From NCBI GenBank assembly GCA_964591175.1, contig CAZQAF010000003.1, forward strand, positions 1 to 64,000: a stretch of DNA of 64,000 nt, given 5' to 3'. This document shows positions 1-8,180 of the stretch, piece by piece. Source of the stretch: UBA11574 sp964591175. Its GTDB lineage: Bacteria > Desulfobacterota > Desulfobacteria > Desulfobacterales > UBA11574. Position numbers and translations under genes: made by a program. The notes beneath the pieces are model-generated. The model made no database searches, was not told the DNA's origin, and worked only from the letters and a program-made list of their open reading frames with translations. Each line of letters starts with the position of its first letter. Positions within the stretch are counted from its first letter, which is position 1.

Positions 1-69
1 CTAAATATTCCAAGGGTCGGCGTGCCTTAATTGTGACATCGCTCCTTCAATGTTTACAGGAGGTATGAC

Positions 70-480
70 ATGCTCATTCATAAAACCAAAGTGCCGGTTC
101 AATTTGGTGATACCGATCCCTATGGCGTCGTTTACTTCGTCGCTTATTTTCGCTATTTTCATCGGGGAATTGAAAATTTCCTCCGTTATATCGGCATATC
201 TCCGAAAAATTTCTTTCGCAATAAAGAAGAAAAGTTCGGCATGCCCAAAGTTGCCGCCGCCTGCAACTTTTTAGCACCTGCCTACTATGGCGATTTGCTC
301 GAAATGCACACTTCGATCAAAGAAATCAAAGAGAAGTCCGTCGTATTTCAATTTCATTTTTATCGCCCTCCGGAATCCCGGCTTCTGGCCGAAGGGAGCG
401 TCACCTTCGTTGCCATCGATCAGACTTGGAAAGCAATCCCTTTGCCGGAACTAATCAATGAAAAAATGCGGGATCTGTAG
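70..480 (+). CDS. acyl-CoA thioesterase, 4HBT/YbgC hot-dog family
   Basis: This 136-residue protein is a single hot-dog domain. Near the N-terminus it has the 4-hydroxybenzoyl-CoA thioesterase/YbgC signature QFGDTDPYGVVYF, in which the Asp of FGDTD is the usual catalytic residue. Length is normal for the family. It would hydrolyse a cytosolic acyl-CoA thioester; the substrate cannot be read from sequence. The ATG lies just after a strong ribosome site (acaggaggtatgac). It converges with the amidotransferase pair on the other strand, and what lies upstream is outside the window. Confidence 0.85.
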   Translation: MLIHKTKVPVQFGDTDPYGVVYFVAYFRYFHRGIENFLRYIGISPKNFFRNKEEKFGMPKVAAACNFLAPAYYGDLLEMHTSIKEIKEKSVVFQFHFYRPPESRLLAEGSVTFVAIDQTWKAIPLPELINEKMRDL

Positions 481-556
481 ATAGATAATTTTCCTTTCAA
501 ACCATGCAAACTCGCCGGAAACATACCCGTACGCCAGAGGCGTACTAGTTTCATGG

Positions 557-1300
557 TTAGAGCGGCTGGCAGACGATAATGTCGGTTCCGGAAATTGCAA
601 GGAGCATTCCCCGGCGACATGTCGATTTGGCAATGCGAAGCCATTTCTCGTCACTAAGCCCCTTTTCAACGGTGGTAATGAGCAGCGCCCCTTCCAGCTT
701 TTTGCTCCCCTTGAGCAACATGAACTGCCGGTGATTGGTAAAAACAAATAAAATATGGCCGTTGGAAAGAAAAAAGTTATATTTCCCGGGATACCGCTCG
801 ATCATTTCCGAGGTGCAACTGGATAAGGCTTCAAAGATGCTGGCAACATCCGAAGATTGCTGAAAATTTTGCGTCAGATGATCGCGAAGAAATTCAAAGG
901 TTCTGGCCGAATCGCTCACTGCTTCTTTCATGGCAATCCCGCTGCTCTCATAAGATTCAATGGCCGGCGCCTTACCGTTATGAGCAAATATCCAATTGTA
1001 ACCGCCGATTTTGAGAACAAAGGGATGCGCATGGCACTCGTCAATCAAGCCGCTGGTGCGCAACCGGACATGGCAGATGATGATTCTGCTCTTTACCACG
1101 CGAGCCAGTCGTTGAAAGCTGTCATGAAGCTGCCCGGCCACGAAAATACCCTTGGCGGACTTTTCCACATAGGCATGATGGTTTCTGAAATAGCCGATTC
1201 CCCAGCCGTCCAAATTCTTTCCAGCCTGTTCGGCAAAAATCGGCAGGGATTTTGGAGCGGAATAGTCTCTGTTGGCTGAAATGGCAAATAGATCGCACAT
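557..1300 (-). CDS. class II glutamine amidotransferase, copy 1
   Basis: The protein (247 aa) starts MCDLFAIS, so removal of Met exposes Cys2, the N-terminal nucleophile of class II (Ntn) glutamine amidotransferases. It has the conserved GWGIGYF segment after about 35 residues and an HVRLRTSG-like stretch near residue 100. It is a stand-alone glutaminase domain (YafJ/EgtC-like size) with no synthase partner, so the ammonia acceptor is unknown. It follows a paralogue of the same length by only 6 nt, so the two are probably co-transcribed. The ribosome site is weak, consistent with translational coupling. Confidence 0.8.
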   Translation of the reverse strand: MCDLFAISANRDYSAPKSLPIFAEQAGKNLDGWGIGYFRNHHAYVEKSAKGIFVAGQLHDSFQRLARVVKSRIIICHVRLRTSGLIDECHAHPFVLKIGGYNWIFAHNGKAPAIESYESSGIAMKEAVSDSARTFEFLRDHLTQNFQQSSDVASIFEALSSCTSEMIERYPGKYNFFLSNGHILFVFTNHRQFMLLKGSKKLEGALLITTVEKGLSDEKWLRIAKSTCRRGMLLAISGTDIIVCQPL

Positions 1301-1306
1301 ATTTTC

Positions 1307-2047
1307 TCAGATATCCGCGGCATATAATACATCGGGACCGGCGATAACCATAAGCCTCCCTTTTGACGGATCTTCAGGCACAATGGTCTGCCAGTTGTTT
1401 TGACTGAGCCCTTCCCTAATGGATGTAATGAGCAGCACATCTCCCATTCTTTCGGATTTTTTTAATATGGATAAGGATCGAAAATTGCAAAACGCGAACA
1501 GCACCGATTCATTGACCAGGAAAAAAGAAAAGTTCCCCGGATAGTTTTTCAGCAGTTTTTTAATGCTGATATGAAGGGCTGCAAACAGGCTGATGTAAGG
1601 GTTGCGCTCACGTGCAATGATCATTTGATCCCGAAGATATTCAAAAATTCGCGCCGTATAGACGGATATTTCCAAGCGGGGTTCGTGAACGGTTTCGTAG
1701 TTTTCGATTCCCTCAACGATACCCACCTGAGCAAAAAGCCAGGTATGGTCCATAAAAGAGAGCATGAGCGGATGTCTGTGCGAAAGATGAAGGCCGCCGC
1801 TTTTCGGACAATTCACGTGAGAGATGATAATCCGGCTGTCGATGACCCTTGCCAGCCTTTGGAAACTTTCGTGAACCTGCTGATCTGAAAATACCTGTTC
1901 ATCCGATTTTTCAACAAAGGCCTGATCCTCCCGGAAAAAACCGATTCCCCAGCCGTTTATATTATGTCTTCCTTTTTCTGCAAATACCGGCAAATATTTT
2001 TGAGGCGTATAATTATAACCCGCCGATATCGCGAAAATATCGCACAT
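1307..2047 (-). CDS. class II glutamine amidotransferase, copy 2
   Basis: This is a tandem paralogue of the downstream gene: MCDIFAIS start, GWGIGFF, and an HVNCPKSGG segment. Two ATGs are adjacent. The second (2047) is preferred because it puts the catalytic Cys at position 2, where Ntn processing needs it. A GGAGG lies 5-9 nt upstream. The two copies align over their whole length but have clearly diverged, so this is an old duplication. The function beyond glutamine hydrolysis is unknown. Confidence 0.8.
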   Translation of the reverse strand: MCDIFAISAGYNYTPQKYLPVFAEKGRHNINGWGIGFFREDQAFVEKSDEQVFSDQQVHESFQRLARVIDSRIIISHVNCPKSGGLHLSHRHPLMLSFMDHTWLFAQVGIVEGIENYETVHEPRLEISVYTARIFEYLRDQMIIARERNPYISLFAALHISIKKLLKNYPGNFSFFLVNESVLFAFCNFRSLSILKKSERMGDVLLITSIREGLSQNNWQTIVPEDPSKGRLMVIAGPDVLYAADI

Positions 2048-2305
2048 CATTGCCTCCGAATCTTTTTATGGGGATATTGTTGTTTAATCCCGCATCGGCG
2101 GGGGTTTTTGCCTGTGGCATCAAAAGCTTTTCAGCAATTTAGGGTGTGAAACTTGAGTTATAAGTATACAGGTGCAAACGAAATTATTTCAATGATTTTT
2201 TTTTGTGTTGAAATGATTGATATTCTGGAATTTGGAAGGGATGTCAAGCGACCGGGCATATCATTAAGCCGTTTAGCGTGAAAGTTTGAATAACTGGCAT
2301 GCGAT
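2048..2305. other. intergenic region, no gene seen
   Basis: This 258-nt AT-rich spacer lies between selD and the amidotransferase pair and should hold the promoter of the pair. A short GC hairpin (cccgc, atcg loop, gcggg) near 2090-2104 is the only structure noticed. No coding frame looks real. Confidence 0.5.
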
Positions 2306-3364
2306 TTACGTGAACTTCAGATGAATTCCCGCTTCCAGTTCATGAACACTGCCGATAATTTTAGCCGCCGGTACCCCCTTGCCATGCAATGCATCAATGA
2401 TTTCTTCCCCCTGACTTTCCGGTACCGAGACGAGCAGACCGCCGCTGGTCTGGGGATCGAATACGATTTCTTCATGCCAGGAGGGAAAACGGGTTTCAAA
2501 CTGCAGATGCCCTTCGACCAACTTCCGGTTGAAAGCATTGGTGCCGGTAGTCATTCCCTTTTCATAAACCGCCAAAGCCTCGTCCATAACGGGAAGGTCC
2601 AGGATGCTGATTTTAAAACTCACACCGGATGCTTTTGCCATTTCAAAACCGTGTCCTGCCAATCCGAAACCGGTGATGTCGGTGACCGCGTGGATTTCAA
2701 ATTCGGACAACACCTCAGCCGCGGTTTTGTTGAGCATGGTCAGGATCTCCACACAGGCATCCAGGGCCTTCCTGGAAACCCATTGTTTTAAATTAGCGTT
2801 AAACAATACGCCGCTTCCGAGGGGTTTGGTCAGTATCAGCACTTCACCGGGCCGGGCGCCGCGGTTGGTCCAGAATTTATCGGGATGAACGATTCCGGTC
2901 ACCGCCAGTCCGAATTTAGGCTCATCATCGTCAATGGAATGCCCGCCTGCCAGCACGGCCTCGGCCTCGTTAATCTTGCTCAGAGCGCCGGCAATGATTT
3001 GGTGAAGGACTTCAGGGGGTAATTTCTTGGAAGGAAAGTTGACCAGATTCAGGCAGGCAATCGGGCGTCCACCCATGGCATAGACATCGCTGAGGGCGTT
3101 AGCAGCAGCAATCTGGCCATAGACATACGGGTCGTTCACCGGCGGGGTAATATAATCGGCGGTCATAATTACGGCCAGATCGTCGGTCAAGCGATAGATA
3201 CCGGCATCGTCACTGGTTTCGTATCCCACCAGTAAATTCGGATCCTTATGCTTCGGGAGACCCGCCAATAAATCGCTGAGCCCGACCGGGTCGATTTTTG
3301 CGGCTCAACCGCAGGTCTTCGAGAGGCTCAGCAAGGTTGGTTTATTAAATAGATTCAGTTTCAT
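2306..3364 (-). CDS. selD: selenide, water dikinase SelD, selenocysteine-containing
   Basis: SelD makes selenophosphate from selenide and ATP for Sec-tRNA synthesis. A conventional call would start at 3268 and lose the catalytic N-terminus. Reading through an in-frame TGA (3307-3305) extends the protein to the ATG at 3364 (352 aa) and gives KTCGUAAKIDP, with Sec at residue 20. This is the exact place of the catalytic Cys/Sec that precedes the essential Lys in SelD. The body shows the family's DDAGIYRL and TADYITPPV segments and a C-terminal DPQTSGGLL. A hairpin with a GGTC apex lies 17 nt after the TGA. The gene lies downstream of the rhodanese/MauE pair, with an assembly gap between. Confidence 0.93.
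3282..3307 (-). promoter_or_regulatory. candidate SECIS element in selD
   Basis: On the minus strand the UGA is followed after 17 nt by a GGTC loop closed by CCC/GGG (plus-strand 3281-3290). A longer outer pairing of TGAGCC with GGCTCA encloses it. Position and GGUC apex match the E. coli fdhF SECIS pattern. Folding was done by eye. Confidence 0.6.
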
Positions 3365-3460
3365 TGTCTGAATTCTCCGGTTTTAAACGATTCGCCGGAA
3401 GATTATCGAATTGCGTCGGCAAGACGTTTTATCCGGGCCCTTAACTTTGAGTCGGTCCGA

Positions 3461-3560
3461 NNNNNNNNNNNNNNNNNNNNNNNNNNNNNNNNNNNNNNNN
3501 NNNNNNNNNNNNNNNNNNNNNNNNNNNNNNNNNNNNNNNNNNNNNNNNNNNNNNNNNNNN
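3461..3560. other. assembly gap (100 N)
   Basis: This is a run of exactly 100 N, the usual placeholder for a gap of unknown size. The nine bases tcggtccga occur immediately on both sides, so the two contigs may really overlap by 9 bp and no sequence may be missing. Confidence 0.95.
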
Positions 3561-3708
3561 TCGGTCCGAATGCGAATTTTATTCAACAATGCTTCAATAT
3601 CGGGGGCCAAAAGATCGCTTCCTTTATCTGACAAATCAAAAACGTTTGCGGCACACACCCTCAGGCACCCTGACGGCGTGCGCCGCAAAAGGATTACATT
3701 GGAAACCG
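3561..3708. other. spacer with hairpin downstream of the rhodanese gene
   Basis: On the minus strand, just after the rhodanese stop, there is a two-arm GC-rich hairpin (plus 3647-3687, ends TGCGGC/GCCGCA) followed by a short T-run, possibly a terminator. Beyond it an open minus-strand frame can be joined across the N-run to a protein-like tail (see findings). No start codon with a ribosome site is evident. Confidence 0.4.
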
Positions 3709-4242
3709 TTATCCGGCTTTTTCCGTGGGGTATCCGGCCCCCTGCCAGGCGAAAATGCCTCCGGGAAAACGCAGCACGTTCTTGTATCCTAATTTTACGG
3801 CCCACATGGCCCCGTTATGACTCCGGGTACATTTGACAAACCCGCAGTAAACAACGATGGCTCTATCTTTATCCGGACCGAGCAGTGCCTGGTAATCATC
3901 CAGAGTTTTACCACCGGTTTCTTTGGTATTCCATTCTTTCATCTCGGGGATGGGAAACAGAAACTGCTTGGCGCCGGGAACATGTGCTTTTTTATAGCTG
4001 GCATCATAGGGCATGGTATCGATAACAAGCAGGTCCTTTCCGGATCCGATTAAATCTTTGAGTTCCTTGGCAGTAATGGCATTATAGCCTCCCTGCTGCA
4101 CTTCCCGGACCAGCTTGACGGCCGCCTGTTCGTTATCCACCTCTTTTTCAAACTTGTTTTTGGTCGAAGCGGAATTGCCACATCCTACCACAAACAATCC
4201 ACAGACAACAAGGTTAAAAACGATTTTTCCGATTCGCATCAT
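3709..4242 (-). CDS. rhodanese-like lipoprotein
   Basis: The protein has 177 residues. The N-terminus is a lipoprotein signal: a hydrophobic stretch followed by the lipobox LFVVGC, with lipid attachment at that Cys. A single rhodanese domain follows, with VYCGFVKCTRS near residue 145; the Cys of VYC is at the active-site position. It should act as a periplasmic, membrane-anchored sulfur-handling or redox protein. Its ATG overlaps the stop of the MauE-like gene (ATGATG), after a GGAGGAGG ribosome site, so the two are coupled. Proximity to selD hints at sulfur/selenium handling, which is inference only. Confidence 0.8.
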   Translation of the reverse strand: MMRIGKIVFNLVVCGLFVVGCGNSASTKNKFEKEVDNEQAAVKLVREVQQGGYNAITAKELKDLIGSGKDLLVIDTMPYDASYKKAHVPGAKQFLFPIPEMKEWNTKETGGKTLDDYQALLGPDKDRAIVVYCGFVKCTRSHNGAMWAVKLGYKNVLRFPGGIFAWQGAGYPTEKAG

Positions 4243-4784
4243 TCATCCTCCTCCTTTTGAATAATTTTAAACACACTTCCAAGCCGTTTGGGTGTTACAT
4301 TTTGGTAAAGCCGCTGATAATAAAGATAAAAAATGCCCAGCAACATGAATATATCGCGAATGAGGGCCGCCCACAGTCCGTGAAAGGCCTTGAATTCCGG
4401 GTCTTGCGGCCCGAAACATCCGCAGTCGAGATCGAGCCCCATCCAAATACCCCAGCTTAAAACCGTCATAAACAATATTAAAAGACCGGTAATGACGGAC
4501 AAGGACCCGTGGATATCCAGCATCAACCCGAAGCCGGCGACCACCTCCGACAGGGACAAAAAGAAGGCCGCCGGCATAATCCATATGTCGGGGATCAAAC
4601 CATAGCTTTCGATGATTACTGAGAATTCTTTTGGAGCGAACAGTTTTGCGATGCCGGACCATATGAAAACCATACTGATCGTCATACGGACCAGACCATA
4701 GATCCAGCCGGCTCGATAGAACTTTTTCAGATCAAAAACCCCGTGACTGCTTCCACCGGTTGTCATCTGCTCGAATCCATTCAT
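4239..4784 (-). CDS. MauE/DoxX-family membrane protein
   Basis: This is a 181-residue membrane protein with about four hydrophobic segments, starting near residues 25-45. LDCGCFG in the second half is the cysteine motif typical of MauE-like DoxX-superfamily proteins, which help form disulfides or supply reducing power in the periplasm. The ATG at 4784 is chosen over a TTG at 4820 because it has a purine-rich site upstream. It overlaps the rhodanese lipoprotein by 4 nt, so the pair probably forms a membrane redox unit. The exact substrate is unknown. Confidence 0.75.
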   Translation of the reverse strand: MNGFEQMTTGGSSHGVFDLKKFYRAGWIYGLVRMTISMVFIWSGIAKLFAPKEFSVIIESYGLIPDIWIMPAAFFLSLSEVVAGFGLMLDIHGSLSVITGLLILFMTVLSWGIWMGLDLDCGCFGPQDPEFKAFHGLWAALIRDIFMLLGIFYLYYQRLYQNVTPKRLGSVFKIIQKEEDE

Positions 4785-5254
4785 TGTCAACTTTCCGCTC
4801 TGTTTATCCTGTGGGAACAAAACAGCGCCATTGAATCGTTTCTGGTTATCGGTTCACAAAAAGAGGTGGGTGTTAAACCGCTAAATTTGAAAGGTACTGT
4901 ATAATATAGTGAGATCAGATATGTAAAATTGATAATATAAATGCTTTCGCAAACAATGATTGACCGTTTCGATCACACGAAAAAATCAAACAGCTTAAAG
5001 CCTTCTGCCGAAACAGTGACAATAACAAACGCCTATCAATCGTAATAAAATTGACACAGATGCCAAACATGACCAACTTACAAAAACTGTCAGTTGACAC
5101 CGGGGATCACCTCTGATAGCTTGAATCCGAACCGGGATAACGCTCGATGGAACACTATTCGTTAGCTGACAACAAATAGATTTCAATCGCGTGCTATCGA
5201 TCAATATAGGTGTATATTTTTTATTTTGTTTATGGCACAGGTCTGGGAATTTGA
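4785..5254. other. intergenic region, no gene recognised
   Basis: About 470 AT-rich bases separate divergent genes. Open frames here are short and composition-biased. I looked for transposase remnants and recognised none. Promoters for both neighbours should lie here; none stood out enough to call. Confidence 0.5.
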
Positions 5255-5806
5255 ATGATCTTTCGCGCGAAAATTATCTGGGCGGTAGTCTCTGTGATAT
5301 GCCTGGTGACACTCGCCGGCATTCTTTACATGGGATTTCGCAAGATTCTGTCGCTGCCCTTTCGCCAAACCAATGACCTGCTCCATGAGAACGACTTTCC
5401 GTTGACGCTTGATTTTCTTATACCGGCAGGATTCTACATCGATGAGAAGGCAACGGTGAAAGAGGTTCTTGATCATCGCCTTCACAAACCCGGTCAAAAA
5501 GCGCACCTTTTCTTGTCAAAAATCGCGGAAAGCATCCCTGTAAAATACCGGATTACCGCCACCACGGTGTTCTATCTTTTCTGGACGCTGCTGTTTTTGG
5601 TGTTTTTCAGGATTTTCACGTGGATGCGTTACTCGACCGCTTTAATGCTCAGCTTTCTTTTGGGTGCCGGCGTTTATTTTTTTATGCCTGATTTTGTCAT
5701 GGGAAAAATCGACGACAGCGTATTTTTGGCATGGGGGCTGACCCTCTTTTCCCTTCGGTGGTGGAAGAAGCGAAGAAGCGTAACCGGCCCAAAGCAAGAC
5801 CTTTGA
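5255..5806 (+). CDS. unknown membrane protein, 183 aa
   Basis: I do not recognise a family. The sequence shows an N-terminal hydrophobic helix (about residues 8-28), a hydrophilic stretch of about 70 residues (probably periplasmic), then hydrophobic helices near 103-120, 127-145 and possibly 150-165, ending in a basic tail (WWKKRR). It stands alone, followed by a repeat element that contains the second assembly gap. A homology search would decide whether it is conserved. Confidence 0.55.
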   Translation: MIFRAKIIWAVVSVICLVTLAGILYMGFRKILSLPFRQTNDLLHENDFPLTLDFLIPAGFYIDEKATVKEVLDHRLHKPGQKAHLFLSKIAESIPVKYRITATTVFYLFWTLLFLVFFRIFTWMRYSTALMLSFLLGAGVYFFMPDFVMGKIDDSVFLAWGLTLFSLRWWKKRRSVTGPKQDL

Positions 5807-6043
5807 AAAATGTTCATTTTTGNNNNNNNNNNNNNNNNNNNNNNNNNNNNNNNNNNNNNNNNNNNNNNNNNNNNNNNNNNNNNNNNNNNNNNNNNNNNNN
5901 NNNNNNNNNNNNNNNNNNNNNNGTTCGAGTTCAAGGAAGGCAAAAATTTTAGCCACAGGAATACATTGAGTATTTCGAGGATTAAAATTTGAGCGTGACG
6001 CATAAATCGGGCAAAAAGGGGCGTTTTGCAAAGGTCTCAAAGC
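5799..6043. repeat. repeat-like element with terminal inverted repeats, spanning the second gap
   Basis: The left end (gacctttgaaaaatgttc...) and the reverse complement of the right end (gagacctttgcaaaacgcc...) match, giving imperfect terminal inverted repeats that both run into a ctttttg/atttttg block. The interior has no convincing ORF. The assembly break inside it fits a multi-copy sequence. It looks like a small non-autonomous element; only one copy is in this window. Confidence 0.5.
5823..5922. other. assembly gap (100 N)
   Basis: This is a run of exactly 100 N located inside the repeat-like element. The true length is unknown. Confidence 0.95.
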
Positions 6044-6085
6044 GATAAGAATAACGAGGTAGAGGCGGATAAACGGGAGACAGCG

Positions 6086-7555
6086 ATGTATCGTGAAAAT
6101 TTCATAAATTCCCTTCGAACTGAATTGGTTAAAATGGTATCCGATAACCTCTCTCCTCCGGCACTCCACTACGGCTACAGCGATGTCCCCCTTGAAACCA
6201 ACATCAAGTGGCGTCCCCTCGTACTTATTATCGGCAACTACTCTTCGGGGAAGTCAACCCTCATCAATGAATTTTTGGGAGCAGACATTCAAGCCACCGG
6301 CCAGGCGCCTACCGATGATTCTTTTACCGTAATCACCTTTGACGATTCCGTGCCGGAGGCAACGGACGTTCACATTGTCGAAGAACGGGACGGCAAGTTT
6401 CTGATCAACGACCCTGAATACCCTTTCGAAACCATGAGAAAGCATGGGCAACGATTTGCCGCTCACTTTCGCCTGAAAAAAGTGAATGCGCCTTTTCTGG
6501 AAACCCTGGCCGTTATCGATACGCCGGGAATGCTTGACAGTATCACCGAGCGGGATCGCGGATACGATTACCAGGAAGTCATCGGCGATCTGGCCCAAAT
6601 CGCCGATCTGGTCCTGGTGGTCTTCGATCCCCATAAGGCGGGAACCGTGCGCGAATCCTATATCAGTATTCGGGAAACCTTGCCGGCCCGGACCTTTGAA
6701 GACCGCCTGATCTTTGTTTTAAATCGAATTGACGAGTGCGCATCCTTTGCCGATCTGTTGCAAGTATACGGAACGCTGTGCTGGAATCTCTCTCAGATTA
6801 CCGGCCGCAAAGATATTCCCCCCATCCGGCTCACCTATTCCCCCCGGGCCATGTTGCGAGCAGGAAAACGATCCAATAGCGATATGAGTTTTCTGGGTCA
6901 TTTGGAAAATCAGCGGGAAGAATTGAAAAAAGCCATCCTCAAAGCGCCGAAGCATCGCCTCGACCACCTGGCGACCTTTGTTGAAACCCACGGAGAGCGT
7001 CTGGGCCATTTCCTTGAAGCCTTGACGAGCTATCGTCTCAAGATACGAAAGTTTCGCATAAAACATATTTTCATCGGCTTCTGGACAAGTCTTATTCTCG
7101 GCGCCGGCGCTACCGGGGTGCTTATGATATCCGGCACATTGGGCGGTATGAACCCGCTAATATTTTTCGGTGTCGCCGGCGGAATTGCTTTGATGCTTTT
7201 TTTGTTTTGGTCCACCCTTCTCATGAAACGCCGGGCAACGCGTTTTCATTCCCGCATGCTCAAAGATATGGACAAACTCACACACCTTGAGAATCAAACG
7301 CGACGCGACAGCTGGGAGTCAGTAAAAAGTTTTGTTTATAACTATCTTGAAAAAACAGGGGGAAGATTCTCTTTCTCAAAAACCAAAGCAGACTATGCTT
7401 CCGTCAAGCTGGTAAAAGATAAGGGGGCGACGGAAATCCGCGAGGCGTTAAACGAACTGGCCGAACTAAAGGATGAAGACATATTTGTATTGGACCAAAC
7501 AGAACTCTCTAAGACATCATCGCCGACAAATGCGGCCGGGAAATCTGTCACGTAA
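6086..7555 (+). CDS. dynamin/EHD-like large GTPase with membrane segments
   Basis: This 489-residue protein has a P-loop GNYSSGKSTLIN near residue 50, a switch region IDTPGMLDS near 150 and a G4 motif NRID near 215, as in dynamin-superfamily and EHD-like GTPases. Two hydrophobic segments follow (about 330-350 and 357-378), then a helical tail. A role in membrane remodelling is plausible from the family. The ATG at 6086 follows gggagacagcg. An in-frame TTG at 6026 lies inside the upstream repeat and is rejected. It converges with mqnB, the coding ends overlapping by 8 bp. Confidence 0.75.
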   Translation: MYRENFINSLRTELVKMVSDNLSPPALHYGYSDVPLETNIKWRPLVLIIGNYSSGKSTLINEFLGADIQATGQAPTDDSFTVITFDDSVPEATDVHIVEERDGKFLINDPEYPFETMRKHGQRFAAHFRLKKVNAPFLETLAVIDTPGMLDSITERDRGYDYQEVIGDLAQIADLVLVVFDPHKAGTVRESYISIRETLPARTFEDRLIFVLNRIDECASFADLLQVYGTLCWNLSQITGRKDIPPIRLTYSPRAMLRAGKRSNSDMSFLGHLENQREELKKAILKAPKHRLDHLATFVETHGERLGHFLEALTSYRLKIRKFRIKHIFIGFWTSLILGAGATGVLMISGTLGGMNPLIFFGVAGGIALMLFLFWSTLLMKRRATRFHSRMLKDMDKLTHLENQTRRDSWESVKSFVYNYLEKTGGRFSFSKTKADYASVKLVKDKGATEIREALNELAELKDEDIFVLDQTELSKTSSPTNAAGKSVT

Positions 7556-8180
7556 GGTGCTTTTGGCTTTTCGATATAACGGTGTCGACGAAAAATTCGC
7601 AAAATCTTTGGCGGTAGCGCCGAATATGATCCACGATGTCCTGATCGCGCGTATGATCCGGCGTGTCGCTCACAAATTTAAACAAAAAACACCGTGATTC
7701 GAATTTTCTGCACGTCTGAACCACCGATGCACCTTCCATGTCCAGCAGGTCGGCATTTCGGGCAATCGCTTGGCGATTTATCGGATCGAGAATCGCACGA
7801 TCGCTGGTGGCCAGCTTTGCCGTTTTGAATCCTTCCATTAAATCCGGTTGATGAATACAGGGTTTCCCTGTTTTCAGATCGGGTCGATCCGGTTCGACAA
7901 CCTCGTGAATATGAAATATCTCTCCCAGTCCATATCCGAAACGGGCGGCGCCTGCCGCACCCAGATTAAAAATTAAGGCCGGATTGAACACCGTACATAA
8001 ATATGCCGTTGCCATGGCGGCGTTGGCCTTGCCGATTCCTGAAACAAGGAGCTGGACCTCAGGGTTTCGGAATACAATAAAAGGGGAGTCCGGTATTTGC
8101 TTAAGGGACATCTCTTGTACGAATGGCTTCGCCTCGAGCATGGTCGCCATAACAATGGCCGCTACAATATCTTTTGCCAC
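7548..8180 (-). CDS. mqnB: futalosine hydrolase MqnB
   Basis: This is a nucleoside-phosphorylase-like protein of 210 aa that removes the base from futalosine in menaquinone synthesis. It has LVSGIGKANAA, NLGAAGA and LLDMEGAS, the MTAN/futalosine-hydrolase segments for ribose and base binding, and ends with a SDTPDHTR segment. Translation starts at GTG (8180) behind gaggagaggg, inside the 3' end of mqnD. It is the last gene of the menaquinone operon. Confidence 0.9.
   Translation of the reverse strand: MAKDIVAAIVMATMLEAKPFVQEMSLKQIPDSPFIVFRNPEVQLLVSGIGKANAAMATAYLCTVFNPALIFNLGAAGAARFGYGLGEIFHIHEVVEPDRPDLKTGKPCIHQPDLMEGFKTAKLATSDRAILDPINRQAIARNADLLDMEGASVVQTCRKFESRCFLFKFVSDTPDHTRDQDIVDHIRRYRQRFCEFFVDTVISKSQKHLT

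Noticed and set aside
3383..3836. ORFs running through the N-run.
   Set aside because: They are artefacts of translating N; only the collapsed-gap reading is kept, as a finding and not a gene.
4821..5254. Transposase remnant in the spacer.
   Set aside because: No frame showed a recognisable transposase motif or inverted ends.
6026..6085. TTG start of the dynamin-like GTPase at 6026.
   Set aside because: It falls in the terminal repeat of the element upstream; the ATG at 6086 has a better ribosome site.
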